This document shows positions 25,202-33,303 of a stretch of DNA of 64,000 bases, piece after piece (position 1 is the stretch's first letter; each line of letters starts with the position of its first letter). The stretch covers positions 150,458 to 214,457 of the forward strand of contig NZ_MKQD01000019.1 in the NCBI RefSeq assembly GCF_001913705.1. The letters run 5' to 3'. The notes under the pieces were generated by a model. It worked only from the letters and a program-made list of their open reading frames with translations, made no database searches and was not told the origin of the DNA. Source of the DNA: Thalassotalea sp. PP2-459 (GTDB taxonomy: Bacteria; Pseudomonadota; Gammaproteobacteria; Enterobacterales; Alteromonadaceae). The position numbers and the translations under genes were made by a program.

Positions 25202-27521
25202 ATATCGCTTTAAAACCCAAATAACATGGCTATCAACGGGGTTGATATTGCTAACCGTTCTTTCTTTAACGGCAAGTTATTGGTTTCGCATTGCTGATTA
25301 CGCCGAACAACAAATTAAACAACAGTTTAACTTCGCTGAAAATGTATTAAATCAAAACTTGATCACTCAAGAAAAAATGTTGATTACTGCTGCCAGTGTC
25401 TTAGCGGCTGATTTTGGTTTTAAACAGGCGGTAGCTTCGCAAGATAAAAATACCATTGACAGCGTGTTACTTAATCATGGTGAACGTATAAATGCGGACT
25501 TAATGATGTTACTTGATTTAACCGGTAATTTAATCACCACGAGTGCATCTAAAACGTTATCATTACAAGCGGTTACAGAAGGTATTCAATCGCTGCCCTT
25601 TCGTAATGTTCATGCGCAATTCTTACGGATTGATAATGAGGTTTACCAAGTGATTGTGTTACCGGTAAAAGCACCAAGAGTGATTGCTTATACGGTTATT
25701 GGCTTTGAGTTTGGCCAGACGTCGTTGGTTGAGTTAAAAGACATGATTTCGCTTGATATCTCTATTGTTCAACGTGAAAAAATATTGGCTACGACAATGA
25801 AAAGTCAGTATTCACCCGAACAAATTATGCAAGAGGCGATAGCACCGCCGTCAAATATTTTACTATCAAGTGCTGATTACTATCACCAAGTTAGACCCTT
25901 AGGCAATTCTAAAACTCTATCCGTGCTTTTGTCTGCCTCTTTGGTTCGAATTCATCATGATTTTAATCAACTAATCTCATCTATTTTGTTTATTGCATTG
26001 TTTGTTATTGTGATCGCAATAGCATTATCTCGATTATTATCAAATGGTTTGTCTAAACCCCTTAATATTTTGATGAATTTAACCCAACGAGTTGGACGGG
26101 GTGATTTAGTCATTCCAAAATTATCAGGGGATTTGCCTCGTGAATTTACTGAGCTATATCAGAGTTTTTCTGTGATGGGCGCAGAAATTGAAAATCGTGA
26201 AAAAGCGATAAAATATCAAGCAGAGCGTGACTTACTTACGGGGCTATATAATAGGCAAAAAATGTTGCAATCGTTGGAAGAAACAACCACGTATAGCAAA
26301 CAGAGCACCTTAGTTGCTTTTAACATCAAAGATTTTAAAACGTTAAATGACACCATTGGTATTTCTAATGGTGATAAAATTCTTCAAGAGCTTGCACATC
26401 GAACATTTCATTACCTAGGGCCTTTATCAGCCGGAGATGTTAACGTGATAGGGGTTGCTCGAACGGGCGCTGATGAGTTTCTTGTCGCTATAGATACAAT
26501 ATCTACAGATTATATTGCTAAATTTTTAACGCATTTACAATCAGAATTAGATCGTCCTTATTGGGTGAGTGATATTAAAATCAACCTTTCGCTGTACTTT
26601 GGTATTGCTCAGTTTGATGAGCACATCAGCATTGATGCCGAACATATGATTCGTAGAGCTTCAATGGCCGTTTCGGCGGCAATTAATGAACAAGTGACAG
26701 TGCGCTATTATCAGCAAGGTGAAGATGAAGCTTATATGTATAAGCTCTCACTTATTGATGAGTTAAAGTCAGCTTTGGAAGCCGAAGATAGTCCCTTATT
26801 TATGAATTATCAACCTAAGTTAAACATGGCTACTGGACGAGTTGATAAACTTGAAGCGTTAATTCGTTGGATAAATAAAGAAGGTGATTTTGTGAATCCA
26901 GAGTTATTTGTTGGCTTAGCAGAAAAAGCAGGATTGATAGTTACCCTAACGCGCTGGGTAATACTTCATGTGGTTAAACAGATAGAGCATTGGAACCTGC
27001 AAGGCTATACGTTTAAAGTGTCTATTAACTTATCCGCGCAAGATATTCAACATGATACGTTTGTTGAATATTTATTAGATACCGTCGCAGCAAAACAAGT
27101 AGAACCGCAACAAATAACCTTAGAGTTAACCGAGCGGGATTTAGCTGAAAATGAGAACTTAGTCGCTTCTAGGCTTTCTTATCTTAAATCATTAGGTTTT
27201 CAAATATCGGTAGATGATTATGGTATTGGACAGTCGTCGCTGGCAAAACTTAAACATTTACCGGTGGATGAATTAAAAATTGATAAGTGTTTTATTTTAA
27301 ATTTAGATAAAAATAAACAAGATCAAGATATTGTTATGTCTACCGTATTGCTAGGCCACCGTCTTGGGCTACAAGTCGTTGCAGAAGGTGTTGAAACGGC
27401 AGAAAGCTTAGCGTTACTCGATGAATACAAATGCGATTATGCACAAGGGTATTATTTATCAAAGCCGCTATCGGCGGAGAAGTTAATTGAATGGTATGAA
27501 TGCTATGAAACGACAACTTAG
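25191..27521 (+). CDS. Membrane GGDEF/EAL protein, probable c-di-GMP phosphodiesterase
   Basis: The 776-residue protein has membrane helices near residues 10-30 and 255-280 with a periplasmic sensor between them, a HAMP-like linker, a GGDEF domain (about 345-500) and an EAL domain (about 520-775). The GGDEF signature reads TGADEF, so cyclase activity is doubtful. The EAL domain keeps EALIRW, the Glu in LTERDL, DDYGIGQSS and the EGVET motif, consistent with hydrolysis. ATG 25191 overlaps the upstream gene by 11 bases; TTG 25173 and ATG 25179 are in frame. The end overlaps the next gene. Confidence 0.85.
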   Translation: MLTKYRFKTQITWLSTGLILLTVLSLTASYWFRIADYAEQQIKQQFNFAENVLNQNLITQEKMLITAASVLAADFGFKQAVASQDKNTIDSVLLNHGERINADLMMLLDLTGNLITTSASKTLSLQAVTEGIQSLPFRNVHAQFLRIDNEVYQVIVLPVKAPRVIAYTVIGFEFGQTSLVELKDMISLDISIVQREKILATTMKSQYSPEQIMQEAIAPPSNILLSSADYYHQVRPLGNSKTLSVLLSASLVRIHHDFNQLISSILFIALFVIVIAIALSRLLSNGLSKPLNILMNLTQRVGRGDLVIPKLSGDLPREFTELYQSFSVMGAEIENREKAIKYQAERDLLTGLYNRQKMLQSLEETTTYSKQSTLVAFNIKDFKTLNDTIGISNGDKILQELAHRTFHYLGPLSAGDVNVIGVARTGADEFLVAIDTISTDYIAKFLTHLQSELDRPYWVSDIKINLSLYFGIAQFDEHISIDAEHMIRRASMAVSAAINEQVTVRYYQQGEDEAYMYKLSLIDELKSALEAEDSPLFMNYQPKLNMATGRVDKLEALIRWINKEGDFVNPELFVGLAEKAGLIVTLTRWVILHVVKQIEHWNLQGYTFKVSINLSAQDIQHDTFVEYLLDTVAAKQVEPQQITLELTERDLAENENLVASRLSYLKSLGFQISVDDYGIGQSSLAKLKHLPVDELKIDKCFILNLDKNKQDQDIVMSTVLLGHRLGLQVVAEGVETAESLALLDEYKCDYAQGYYLSKPLSAEKLIEWYECYETTT

Positions 27522-28326
27522 TACATTGTTATTCTGCATGCCTTGCGTATGCTTTGCCAATGGAAAAATTTTAGCAACCCCAGGGGTTTCACAGGTTGAA
27601 GGTGCTGGCGGTGGCGGTATTGTTCCTTGGGCACAATTAGCGGGGTACGCTACTGAAGATGAAATAGCAGCATCGGTATTTTGCTCAAAAGCACAAGTAC
27701 AAGACTTCCGCTTAGATAGCTGTGGTGCACAAGTTAATTTTTATGATCGTGTTGAAGTGTCTTATGCCAAACAGGATTTTGATGTTGAGCCACTTTCACT
27801 CACGCTTTCGCAAGAGGTTATTGGCATGAAAGTGCGCTTATACGGTGATTTGGTGTATAGCGATTGGCCGCAGATATCATTAGGCGTACAACATAAAATG
27901 TTAGAAACACCAGGCATTGCCTTTGCTTTAGGCGCCAAAGAAGATAAAGGCACTGATGTGTATCTCGCAGCGAGTAAATTACATTTAGGCGCTATTGCCG
28001 GTTATAATTTTCTCTGGAATGCCACGTTACGCTATTCATCAGCTAATGAAATGGGGCTTTTAGGTTATGGAGGCGCTGAAGGTAATGGTGCGCTACACCC
28101 AGAAATTTCAGCAGCGATTATGTTAAATAACCATCTGGCGCTTGGCACTGAGTATCGGGTTAAGTCTGAAAATCTAGCGGTAAAAGAAAGTAATTGGCAT
28201 GATGTATTTTTAGCGTGGTTTCCGAATAAACACTTCAATATGACTGTGGCTTATTTAGATTTAGGGACTATTGCAAATATTGATAATCAGCATGGTTGGT
28301 ATGTTTCAATGTCGGGGCAATTTTAA
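27505..28326 (+). CDS. DUF3034 family protein, probable outer-membrane beta-barrel
   Basis: The protein of about 273 residues matches DUF3034 by its opening (KILATPGVSQVEGAGGGGI) and ending (MTVAYLDLGTIANIDNQHG...MSGQF). It has a signal peptide and alternating hydrophobic strands ending in Phe, as in outer-membrane proteins. The start ATG 27505 overlaps the phosphodiesterase gene by 17 bases. Function is unknown; the conserved partners are the cupredoxin-like protein, the EAL protein and the truncated haemoglobin. Confidence 0.8.
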   Translation: MKRQLSTLLFCMPCVCFANGKILATPGVSQVEGAGGGGIVPWAQLAGYATEDEIAASVFCSKAQVQDFRLDSCGAQVNFYDRVEVSYAKQDFDVEPLSLTLSQEVIGMKVRLYGDLVYSDWPQISLGVQHKMLETPGIAFALGAKEDKGTDVYLAASKLHLGAIAGYNFLWNATLRYSSANEMGLLGYGGAEGNGALHPEISAAIMLNNHLALGTEYRVKSENLAVKESNWHDVFLAWFPNKHFNMTVAYLDLGTIANIDNQHGWYVSMSGQF

Positions 28327-28763
28327 TGTTTTCTTTAAAGCACGCAGAATGGTTAGTTTTACTTAGTCTCAGTGTTGTGTCATGTTCTACACAACAGTCG
28401 CTACAGCAGAATAATTTGTATAAAGCATTGGGTGAACGAGAAGGGCTAACGACACTTGTTGACCAGTTCATTGTTGAAATTGTGAAAGACAAAGAAATAT
28501 TCCCCTATTTTGCGAAATCGAGTGTTAGCCACTTCCGAGAGGGCTTTATTAATCATATGTGTGCAATAAGCCAAGGCCCTTGCGAATATAAAGGTGATTC
28601 TATGATAGATATCCATACGGGCATGCACATCACAGAAGGTGACTTTAATCGAGTTGTTGAATTACTCATACGTGCTATGGAGCATACGGGAATTTCTTAT
28701 CCTGTTCAAAATCGTTTACTGGCACGTTTAGCTCCTATGCGTGAAGAAGTGATTAAACGCTAA
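28326..28763 (+). CDS. Group 1 truncated haemoglobin with lipoprotein signal
   Basis: The 145-residue protein carries a globin domain (residues about 32-145) with the proximal-His region IDIHTGMHITEGDF. The N-terminus (WLVLLSLSVVSCS) looks like a lipoprotein signal with Cys about residue 20, so the globin should sit in the envelope, not the cytoplasm, which is unusual. ATG overlaps the stop codon of the DUF3034 gene (TAATG). Truncated globins bind O2 or NO; here the role is unknown but may be tied to the redox and c-di-GMP partners. The lipobox is a visual call. Confidence 0.82.
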   Translation: MFSLKHAEWLVLLSLSVVSCSTQQSLQQNNLYKALGEREGLTTLVDQFIVEIVKDKEIFPYFAKSSVSHFREGFINHMCAISQGPCEYKGDSMIDIHTGMHITEGDFNRVVELLIRAMEHTGISYPVQNRLLARLAPMREEVIKR

Positions 28764-29014
28764 ACTCCGCTATTAATGCTGAAGTTTAACTGTGAAAAAC
28801 TGGCAAATTTCAGCATCAGTTCTAAAGTTAATTAATAATCGTTTTTACTCTGTTTAATTTATTCCATCTGTAGCATCAGCAAAGACATGTAAAATGAATA
28901 GAGTTTCAACGTTTGTAATCAAAGTGCATTAGTGTGTAACTTGATCATTACAATAATAAAAAACCGTTGAGTTTTGCTGGTGACTTCCCCTTAACGCATA
29001 GTAGGTGAACGGAC

Positions 29015-29704
29015 ATGACACTGGAAAAATCAATCGCAGTTATTATTATGATGTTGTTTGTTTCGGCTTCAAGCCAAGCAGCTTATATCACCATAAATGA
29101 AGAAGAACTAGATAGGATATATTCACAGGATTCGTTCGGTGATTTGCCCATTGATATTCGTATCGGCCAGCCCTCTGAAATTTTAGCCCCTAATTTATTA
29201 GATATCACCTCAAGAGAAGAAGTGCGCCAATTATTTAATATGCATTCAGGTGGTTTTAATATCGTTAATTTTTATTTTATCGATACCATTAGTGCCTGTG
29301 GCAGCTCTACTGGCACTAATATTGTGGGATGTGGTGAATATTTTGGTAATGATTTTGTTGTGGAATCAAGGTTTGCTGATAGTGGATATGGTAGCGAGTT
29401 ATTAGCCCATGAGCTTGGACACAACTTAGGCTTACCTCATTTAAATGGCGGATTCCTCATGAATCCTAGTCTCAATAATAGAACGCTACTCACTGAGGCT
29501 GAAGTGGCACAAATTCGTCGAAGCCCGCTAGTGCAAAACATTGATAATACCTATTGGATTGATATTAACCCAGTATTGATAGTACGTGAGCTAACTAAAG
29601 TTTCAGAGCCGGCTACATTGGTGCTGTTTTTGTTGCTTGTTATTGCATTATTGTATCAACACAACGTGAAGGTAACCTATCAACCTTTGAGTCGTCGGTA
29701 TTAA
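29015..29704 (+). CDS. Metzincin-like zinc metalloprotease with PEP-CTERM-like C-terminus
   Basis: The 229-residue protein has a signal peptide (SIAVIIMMLFVSASSQA), a zinc site HELGHNLGLPH near residues 132-142 and a likely Met-turn (FLMNPS) shortly after, as in metzincins. The tail has SEPATLVLFLLLVIALLYQ followed by basic residues, close to the PEP-CTERM sorting signal (Pro-Glu-Pro-like start, hydrophobic helix, basic end). PEP-CTERM proteins are processed by exosortase, none of which is in the window. AGGTGAA precedes the ATG. It is followed by a small gene after 5 bp. Confidence 0.78.
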   Translation: MTLEKSIAVIIMMLFVSASSQAAYITINEEELDRIYSQDSFGDLPIDIRIGQPSEILAPNLLDITSREEVRQLFNMHSGGFNIVNFYFIDTISACGSSTGTNIVGCGEYFGNDFVVESRFADSGYGSELLAHELGHNLGLPHLNGGFLMNPSLNNRTLLTEAEVAQIRRSPLVQNIDNTYWIDINPVLIVRELTKVSEPATLVLFLLLVIALLYQHNVKVTYQPLSRRY

Positions 29705-29709
29705 AAACG

Positions 29710-30207
29710 GTGCTGTTATTGAAACGAGGGCAGTTACTTGTCGTATTGCTATCAGGTCTGATGTCGTTAATGTTACAAGCGAAAGAAGGCTTAAGTTCAC
29801 AATGCCATTCATTTACATTAGTTGATTGGCAGCTTACCTGTCCTAAAGAGGTTTTTTGTTTTAAACATCCTAAGACGTTTCAAACGCAAGACGTGATTGC
29901 TATTGATAGTCTTTCTGGCACATTAGAAGAAAAACAATGGGTACTGCAATATGACGTAGGACAATACATTAATGATTATTCGCATGTAAAGGTTATTAAC
30001 CGGAGGCGATATTCAGTTGCAGCCGGTGAGGGAGAGTTGATAATTATGGTTGATAAAGTCGCTTTTATTATTGATAATATTCTACCTTCAGCGCCATTGC
30101 TGTTGGAAATGAGCCATAAACCATTACTATCAGGGAAAGTTAAAGGTAAAGGGGCATTAGATATACCTTTAGCTAAATGTATATTTTCAACAATAACCCA
30201 GTCATGA
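29710..30207 (+). CDS. Small exported protein, unknown function
   Basis: The 165-residue protein starts at GTG 29710 and has a signal peptide (LLVVLLSGLMSLMLQAKEG). The mature part has four cysteines (SQCHSF, LTCPKE, FCFKH, KCIFS) and appears rich in beta strands. It lies 5 bp after the protease gene, so it is probably co-transcribed and may be a partner, inhibitor or substrate of the protease. I recognise no family. Confidence 0.6.
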   Translation: MLLLKRGQLLVVLLSGLMSLMLQAKEGLSSQCHSFTLVDWQLTCPKEVFCFKHPKTFQTQDVIAIDSLSGTLEEKQWVLQYDVGQYINDYSHVKVINRRRYSVAAGEGELIIMVDKVAFIIDNILPSAPLLLEMSHKPLLSGKVKGKGALDIPLAKCIFSTITQS

Positions 30208-30224
30208 GAGGGCTCTTAAAAATG

Positions 30225-30665
30225 TTAATTAGCATGTTGTACCGGAGGTTCATTTATCTGTAGGTACTGATTGAGCATTGACCCCAATTCTGAATAGTCA
30301 TGGTTTAGTGTAGATTTTAAAAAATACCCAGCAATATGGTGTTGATAAGCACTTGTTTTATCTTGTTCTCTATTCGATGTAGTGAGTACATAAACGATGT
30401 TATGTGAAAGTTTTGGATCTTCGCGCAATGCTTTAAGCATTGCTAACCCGTTCATTTTGGGCATATTTAAATCAAGTAAGATCACAAAAGGGCGTCCGCT
30501 TAATTCACTACGCATTAATTCAAACCCTTGTAAGCCGTCTTTAGCACGGTAAATGGGGTTGTTTGTATTTAACTTTGTTAACGCGCGTTTTACACTCACT
30601 GCATCAAGGTCGTCATCTTCAACAAGTAATATAGCCGTTTTATTGTTTTGGTTATGTTTAGTCAT
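30225..30665 (-). CDS. Single-domain response regulator (Rcp1-like)
   Basis: The protein of about 146 residues is a receiver domain only. It shows the acidic pair (VEDDDLD), the phospho-acceptor Asp in ILLDLNMPKMNG, the Thr in VYVLTTSNRE and the Lys in YFLKS. Rcp1-type regulators, with the LLDLNMPKMNG phrase, usually partner phytochrome-like or PAS kinases. ATG 30665 overlaps the kinase gene end and has GAGG upstream, so the two are translationally coupled. It lacks an output domain and probably acts by protein interaction. Confidence 0.9.
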   Translation of the reverse strand: MTKHNQNNKTAILLVEDDDLDAVSVKRALTKLNTNNPIYRAKDGLQGFELMRSELSGRPFVILLDLNMPKMNGLAMLKALREDPKLSHNIVYVLTTSNREQDKTSAYQHHIAGYFLKSTLNHDYSELGSMLNQYLQINEPPVQHAN

Positions 30666-33255
30666 CAATTAACCTCTTTAATGTTGCTTCATCTGGCCAA
30701 GTAAAAACAAAGCACGTACCAGCATCTCCATTAGAGTCTATGGTAATGTTACAATCATAAGTATCAAGGATCTTTTTAACAATTGCTAAACCCATACCGC
30801 TGCCTTCTAACTCATCACGTGGCTTCAAGGTTTTAAAAATACCAAAAATTTGTTGGTGATATTGTGGTTCAATGCCAGGGCCATCATCACACACTGAAAA
30901 TTGATATCCCTGCTCAATCAGTTTAATTGAGACAGTGATATGACCCGTTTCTTTATCGTGATGTCTAATTGCATTGTTAATTAAATTTCTTAATACTTGT
31001 TCAAGTGGCACAGCAATGGTATTGAAAGATACAATATCGCTGTTTATTTCTAGATGAATACTTGCCGGTGGGTTTAAAAGTTGAAAGGTATCAACTATTA
31101 ATAAGTCCACATTGATCGTGGTAAGTTTTTCTACTTTTTCGGTTAATGTTGCGTATGAAAGCAAGTCATCAAGTAGCTTTTCTAGTCGAGAAGTTCTGCT
31201 TTGCATGAGCCGTAAGTATTCAGTTATCTGTGAATTTTTATTTTCATGTAGCTCTTCGTCAATCCAGTTGGATAATTGCATGATCCCTCTTAAGGGTGCT
31301 TTAAGGTCGTGAGAAGCAATATAGGCAAATTCAGATAACTCCTTATTACTACGTTCAAGTTCTTTTGTGTATTTAGCGAGTGCTAATTCAGTAGCCTTCT
31401 GTTGACTAATATCTCGAATAATCGCTGAAAAAAATTGCTCATCGTCTATAGTCATGTGCGCGATAGATAGATGGATAGGGAACGATTCTTGATTTTTCTT
31501 CTTCGCAATCACTTCGCGACCAACGCCAATAATTTTTGGTGTAGTGCCGCGTAAATTGTTAGCTATGTAGTCATCATGTTGGGAATGTTCTGGCTCTGGC
31601 ATTAACAATCTTATATTTTTGCCAATTATTTCATCTTCGTTATAACCAAAAAGTGCCGTTGTGGCTTGATTGATACTTAAAATTCTTCCTTGATGATCGG
31701 CAAGCACAACACTATCTACCATACTTTGAAGTGTAGTTCTTAATCTATTTTCTTCGTAGCTCAATAATGCTTTCGTGTTTTCGTGTTGTGTTATTTCGTG
31801 TAATAACTTTTGTGAATGTAATGCGGCATCCCGCCATAGCTTCATAAAGAGTAAACTAATAAAAATAGCGAGCATTCCTGATATTAATATTACGTTAGGC
31901 AAACGTGAACGTAACGATATTGCATAGTTTTCGCTGAAGTTGAGTGTAACTTGCCAGTTAATACCATAAAATGATAAAGCCTGTGTGGAAGTGTATTGTT
32001 TATCGCTTTCTTTTTCTTGGTGATACTGTGCTATTTTTTGGTTATTTTCGGCGATAGATAACGTAAAATTATTAAGGTGGAAGTTATTCGCTAATACCTC
32101 GAGTAGTTCGTCGTAGGTAATGACAGCGACGAAATAACCATTTTTAGCTTGTTCGTTTTTTAAAGGCACTGTGATTAAAAAGCCAGGAGGTCCCTGAACT
32201 AAGTTAATTGAAGGTGAAATAGAAGCGCGCATCATTTTTTGAGAGCGCAGTAAAGTTGTATGTCTTTTACTCTCAGATGAAAGATCAAAATTAATCGCTT
32301 TTTCGTTTCCTGCTATTGGTACGACCCATTTGACCAACATATTGCTGTTAACCCACTCAATTGCTTTTATGTCTGGGAAGTCATTCACATAATGTAGGCT
32401 ATCGTTCTCCCACTGTTTTTTAGTTAATGAATCATACACGTACCAGCGATGAGCTAACCTGTTTAAGGCATCAACACGAGTATCGATTAAGGCTTTTAAC
32501 GCTTGTGTTACGTTTTTTGTGTGGGCGTTTAATTTCTCTTGGAGTTGCTGGTGTTGCCAACTTTCAACTGCCTGCGACAAAGCAAAAGTAAAGACAATTA
32601 AGGCAACTGTTAAGGTGCTTTCTTTCCAGTATTGTCCAAAGAGTACTGAAGAATCAGATGATAATGTTGACATCAATGTCAAAGCAATGCCAATTACAAT
32701 AAAACCAATAGCGGTATGAACTGCCATGGCTGACAGATTGCCTAACCCGTAAGCAGTTTCAATACTGAAAATATAACCAATAAAGGCAACGGCTCCCATT
32801 CCACTTACGGCAGGACCAATAATTTTATGTATATGTAAGCGTGGATGAATGTTATGAGCGATAATTGTTGTGCCTGTTAGCATAAAACAAAGCGCTGTAC
32901 TAATCGCCATACGACCAGGATGAGTTGTATTAGTGGTAATATAATGTTCAATAAATAATTGATCGATGTATAAATCAACTTGAGCAATATATTCGATAAA
33001 AGTTGTCGTGCTTATTAACACCACCAAAGATGCATAGCTTGTTGAAAGTTTTTTTTGTTGCAATGAATGAGCAAAAACGCCTATTCCGCAGAGTAAAAAG
33101 CATAGAGCAGTGTTAAACTGCATTGCCACAAAAGAGTGATGTATTTGAACTAATAAAGGTGTACGAGAAAACCAACCATAAATTACGATTATGGCTAGCA
33201 TGGAAACGCAAGCACCGAGGTAACGACTTAATACAATATGATTGATATTAAACAT
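30658..33255 (-). CDS. Membrane histidine kinase with CHASE-like and FixL-like PAS domains
   Basis: The 865-residue kinase has about seven membrane helices (residues 10-225), an extracytoplasmic CHASE-like region (about 240-440), another helix near 455-475, a PAS domain (about 500-620), HisKA (H-box IASHDLKAP) and HATPase (GSGMGLAIVKKI). The PAS holds MPEPEHSQHDDYI and IIGVGREV. His560 and Arg580 correspond by motif to the haem ligand His200 and Arg220 of FixL, with the same spacing of 20. Haem binding is inference, as the motif also occurs in PAS domains not tested. ATG 33255 has AAAGGAT upstream and is preferred to the longer frame start. Confidence 0.85.
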   Translation of the reverse strand: MFNINHIVLSRYLGACVSMLAIIVIYGWFSRTPLLVQIHHSFVAMQFNTALCFLLCGIGVFAHSLQQKKLSTSYASLVVLISTTTFIEYIAQVDLYIDQLFIEHYITTNTTHPGRMAISTALCFMLTGTTIIAHNIHPRLHIHKIIGPAVSGMGAVAFIGYIFSIETAYGLGNLSAMAVHTAIGFIVIGIALTLMSTLSSDSSVLFGQYWKESTLTVALIVFTFALSQAVESWQHQQLQEKLNAHTKNVTQALKALIDTRVDALNRLAHRWYVYDSLTKKQWENDSLHYVNDFPDIKAIEWVNSNMLVKWVVPIAGNEKAINFDLSSESKRHTTLLRSQKMMRASISPSINLVQGPPGFLITVPLKNEQAKNGYFVAVITYDELLEVLANNFHLNNFTLSIAENNQKIAQYHQEKESDKQYTSTQALSFYGINWQVTLNFSENYAISLRSRLPNVILISGMLAIFISLLFMKLWRDAALHSQKLLHEITQHENTKALLSYEENRLRTTLQSMVDSVVLADHQGRILSINQATTALFGYNEDEIIGKNIRLLMPEPEHSQHDDYIANNLRGTTPKIIGVGREVIAKKKNQESFPIHLSIAHMTIDDEQFFSAIIRDISQQKATELALAKYTKELERSNKELSEFAYIASHDLKAPLRGIMQLSNWIDEELHENKNSQITEYLRLMQSRTSRLEKLLDDLLSYATLTEKVEKLTTINVDLLIVDTFQLLNPPASIHLEINSDIVSFNTIAVPLEQVLRNLINNAIRHHDKETGHITVSIKLIEQGYQFSVCDDGPGIEPQYHQQIFGIFKTLKPRDELEGSGMGLAIVKKILDTYDCNITIDSNGDAGTCFVFTWPDEATLKRLIDD

Positions 33256-33303
33256 TTTTATCCTTTCATGGTGCCAAGGCACAGGTTTTTTTACATCATT
33301 TTA

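Noticed and set aside
28775..28816. TGCTGAA/TTCAGCA inverted repeat after the globin gene as a terminator
   Set aside because: The stem is seven base pairs with a long loop and no T-tract follows.
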